This document shows, piece by piece, positions 61,514-64,000 of a DNA stretch of 64,000 nucleotides; within the stretch, counting starts at the first letter, position 1; every line of letters begins with the position of its first letter. Under the pieces are notes generated by a model. It saw only the letters and a program-made list of their open reading frames with translations, was not told where the DNA came from and ran no database searches. Source of the stretch: Poseidonibacter parvus (GTDB lineage Bacteria; Campylobacterota; Campylobacteria; Campylobacterales; Arcobacteraceae); contig NZ_CP019070.1 in the NCBI RefSeq assembly GCF_001956695.1, positions 62,001-126,000 of the forward strand. Direction: 5' to 3'. The translations under genes were made by a program, and so were the position numbers.

Positions 61514-64000
61514 ATGTTTAAAAATGGATTATACGAACAACTTATAAATAATTTGATTTCAAACAAACTAAATTCTTTGGATTTAGAAACCATCTATTAT
61601 AAAACTACTACTATTGAGAAATCAGAAGCCTCTACTTTTTTAACGCAATATATAAGTGACTTTATAAATCATTCATTAAATCTAATAAGTGGTGAAAATA
61701 GTATTGAAACACAAATAAATATCATAAATAAAATAATCTTATTACTTGAAAATGAAATAGAAAAGCAAGACTTTAAAGATAATTTACTTGATATTAATAC
61801 TTCTATTTTAAAAGCAGTTATACCAAAACTTGATTCTCATATAAAAGATTTTGATACTTATATTAAAGAAATTACTCCATATACAGGGCTTACACAAAGT
61901 GAACTTTTTACGGGAAGTAATGCTGGAGTTTCTTTGGAAAGTGAAATAAAAAAAGAGATACTTTCCTCTGATAAAATATATTTTTTGGTCTCTTTTATTA
62001 AGTGGTCAGGAATTAGAATATTTGAAAAAGAGTTAAGAGAATTTACAAAAAGTGGAAAACAATTAAAAATTATCACTACTTCTTATATGGGAGCAACTGA
62101 TTTAAAAGCGGTTGAATTTTTAGCAAGTTTACCAAATACTGAAATCAAAGTTTCATATAATACAGCAAATGAAAGATTGCATGCAAAATCTTATTTGTTT
62201 TTTAGAGATACGGGATTTCATACGGGATATATAGGCTCTTCAAATATTTCAAAAAGTGCACTTACAAGTGGATTAGAATGGAATTTAAAAGTAACAAATT
62301 CAGAAATTTCGCACATAATAAAAAAGTTTCAAAAAACTTTTGAAACATATTGGGAAGATAAAGAATTTGAAGTTTTTACACAAGAAAAAAAGCAAAAACT
62401 TCAAACGGCACTAAAAAATGGTTCCATAAAAGATACAAATAATTTTTCAACCTTCTTTGATATAAAACCACATCATTATCAAGAAGAAATTTTAGAAGAA
62501 CTTCAAGTACAAAGAGAGATTCATAAACGTTACAAAAATCTTTTAGTTGCTGCAACAGGAACTGGAAAAACAGTTATAAGTGCTTTTGATTATAAACGAT
62601 TCAAACAAAATAATCCAAGTGCAAAACTTCTATTTGTAGCACATAGAAAGGAAATTTTAATACAAGCTAGAGCTACTTTTCAAGCGATATTAAAAGACAA
62701 TAATTTTGGTGAATTATGGGTTGATGGAATTACTCCTTTAAGTTATGAGTATTTATTTACTTCTGTTCAGACTCTGCAAAATAATATTGAAAAACTCTCT
62801 CTTACAAAAAACTATTATGATTTTATAATAATTGATGAAGTACATCACATAGCTGCAAAAAGTTATAGACCAATTTTGCAAAAATATGAAGCTAATATTC
62901 TCTTAGGTCTTACTGCAACACCTGAGAGAATGGATAATGAAAATATTTTAGATGATTTTTGTGGAGTAACAGCTTCTGAGATTAGACTTCCTGAGGCATT
63001 AAATAGAAAACTGCTTTGTCCTTTCCAATATTTTGGGATTAGCGATAGTGTAGATTTACAAAATATAAAATGGCAAAATGGAAAATATCAAACTAGTGAA
63101 CTAAATGATGTTTTGTTAAGTGAAAAAAGAGTTGGTGAAATAATCACAAAATGTGAAGAATATCTAACAGATATAAATGATGTCTTGGCAATTGGCTTTT
63201 GTGTATCACAAGAACACGCAAAGTTTATGAGTGAGAAATTTAAGGAAGTTGGTTTAAAAGCAGATTTCCTTATAATTGGAAGTTCTAATAGAGATGATGT
63301 GAAATCAAGATTGTTAAAAAAAGAAATAAACTATTTATTTGTAGTTGATATCTTTAATGAAGGTGTTGACATTCCCCAAATTGATACCATATTATTTTTA
63401 CGTCCAACTGAGAGTTTAACTGTGTTTTTACAACAATTAGGAAGGGGACTTAGATTTACTGAAAACAAAGAGTGCTTGACTGTTTTAGATTTTGTTGGAA
63501 ATGCTAGAGATGAATATGATTTTGAAGGTAAATTTAGAAACTTAATTGGTAAAACTTCTAATAGTGTAAAAGATGAAATAGAAAATGAATTTCCTCATTT
63601 ACCTTTAGGATGTTTAATAGTTTTAGAAAAAAAAGCTAAAGAACATATTTTAAATAATATTAAAAAAGCAACTACACTTGGTAGAAGAAAATTAATATCA
63701 AAAATAAGAAATTATGAAAATCAGACAACTTTACCACTTACAATTAGAAATTTTACGAAGATAAATCATCTTTCTTTAGAAAATTTATATAAAAAAGATA
63801 GTTTTTCTAAATTGTGTTATGAAGCTGATATTGTAGAAGATTTTGATGAAGTTAATGAAAAAGAACTGATAAGAGCAATTTCTAAAAAATGGCTATTAAC
63901 AAGATCTCATAGTTATTTTGAATTTATTTTAGAACTTATAGATAATAATTTCGATTTTACAAAAGAAATTATGGAAAAAAATAAACAATCATTTTTGATG
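61514..64000 (+). CDS. PLD-nuclease / DEAD-box helicase (DUF3427 type), 3' end outside window
   Basis: Open from ATG 61514 to the window edge, 829 codons. An N-terminal helical part is followed by a phospholipase-D-like nuclease with NERLHAKSYLFF (HxK) and GYIGSSNISKSAL. The SF2 helicase has AATGTGKTVISAF (about 352), IIDEVHH, LGLTATPERMD and FLQQLGRGLR. The layout is that of DUF3427-type helicases with a PLD head, often found near restriction or defence genes. It is divergent from the outer hip operon, sharing a 209-bp promoter region. Confidence 0.85.
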   Translation, partial: MFKNGLYEQLINNLISNKLNSLDLETIYYKTTTIEKSEASTFLTQYISDFINHSLNLISGENSIETQINIINKIILLLENEIEKQDFKDNLLDINTSILKAVIPKLDSHIKDFDTYIKEITPYTGLTQSELFTGSNAGVSLESEIKKEILSSDKIYFLVSFIKWSGIRIFEKELREFTKSGKQLKIITTSYMGATDLKAVEFLASLPNTEIKVSYNTANERLHAKSYLFFRDTGFHTGYIGSSNISKSALTSGLEWNLKVTNSEISHIIKKFQKTFETYWEDKEFEVFTQEKKQKLQTALKNGSIKDTNNFSTFFDIKPHHYQEEILEELQVQREIHKRYKNLLVAATGTGKTVISAFDYKRFKQNNPSAKLLFVAHRKEILIQARATFQAILKDNNFGELWVDGITPLSYEYLFTSVQTLQNNIEKLSLTKNYYDFIIIDEVHHIAAKSYRPILQKYEANILLGLTATPERMDNENILDDFCGVTASEIRLPEALNRKLLCPFQYFGISDSVDLQNIKWQNGKYQTSELNDVLLSEKRVGEIITKCEEYLTDINDVLAIGFCVSQEHAKFMSEKFKEVGLKADFLIIGSSNRDDVKSRLLKKEINYLFVVDIFNEGVDIPQIDTILFLRPTESLTVFLQQLGRGLRFTENKECLTVLDFVGNARDEYDFEGKFRNLIGKTSNSVKDEIENEFPHLPLGCLIVLEKKAKEHILNNIKKATTLGRRKLISKIRNYENQTTLPLTIRNFTKINHLSLENLYKKDSFSKLCYEADIVEDFDEVNEKELIRAISKKWLLTRSHSYFEFILELIDNNFDFTKEIMEKNKQSFLM

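Overview
The window is strongly AT-rich and its gene set points to Campylobacterota, most like Arcobacter and relatives: MqnP-type UbiA prenyltransferase, PIN-PhoH ATPase, RNase J with a basic N-terminal tail, HemJ, KdsD, CusCBA-type copper efflux, and extensive use of TTG starts. The assignment is by gene content and codon bias only; no marker gene such as 16S rRNA is present.

Positions 1-43747 are mostly ordinary chromosome. In order: the tail of an RNA helicase; a phosphate permease; an AEC transporter; asnB; a BluB-like flavoenzyme and an orphan TRAP binding protein. A leftward two-subunit fumarate reductase-like pair follows, then a long leftward housekeeping run (phoH-like, hemJ, rarA, rluB, kdsD, rnj, rsmA). 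After it come hisF, rlmN and gltX rightward. Next is a metal-stress block: a two-component system, a YtkA/FixH-like protein, a TolC/adaptor/HME-RND efflux operon, and directly behind it a bufferin/HvfABC-type RiPP operon (four-repeat cysteine precursor, DUF692 enzyme, HvfC-like partner). The rest is MFS and MATE transporters, hom, an aminotransferase, rlmB, rsmI, rpmE, miaA, an unusual PAxYK-repeat lipoprotein, an OmpA protein and a UbiA family prenyltransferase.

Positions 43825-59400 form an integrated mobilizable element in the 3' end of tRNA-Arg(TCG). An exact 46-bp copy of the tRNA 3' end closes it beside a tyrosine integrase. It carries a phage-type repressor, an AlpA/Xis-like activator, a small HTH protein followed by iteron-like repeats, TraJ/MobC and a MOBP-type relaxase, but no type IV secretion genes. 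The cargo is an orphan AbiEi antitoxin with a stump of its toxin, a methyltransferase plus nuclease-helicase pair, and a HipBST-like split kinase toxin-antitoxin module. An IS30 transposase lacking its catalytic core lies near the left end.

The strangest part of the element is 45006-45589. A perfect consensus sigma-70 promoter leads into a structured RNA of about 200 nt with its own terminator. Then comes a 119-nt sequence that reads as a divergent 5S rRNA with base-paired helices. It is followed by a 35-codon membrane-peptide ORF behind a near-perfect Shine-Dalgarno, and a second terminator. I know of no described system with this layout.

Beyond the right attachment repeat (59401-64000) lies a second, 93%-identical HipBST module and a PLD-nuclease/DEAD helicase running off the window. 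The flank resembles the left end of the first element, so this is either the old chromosomal flank or a second related element in tandem.
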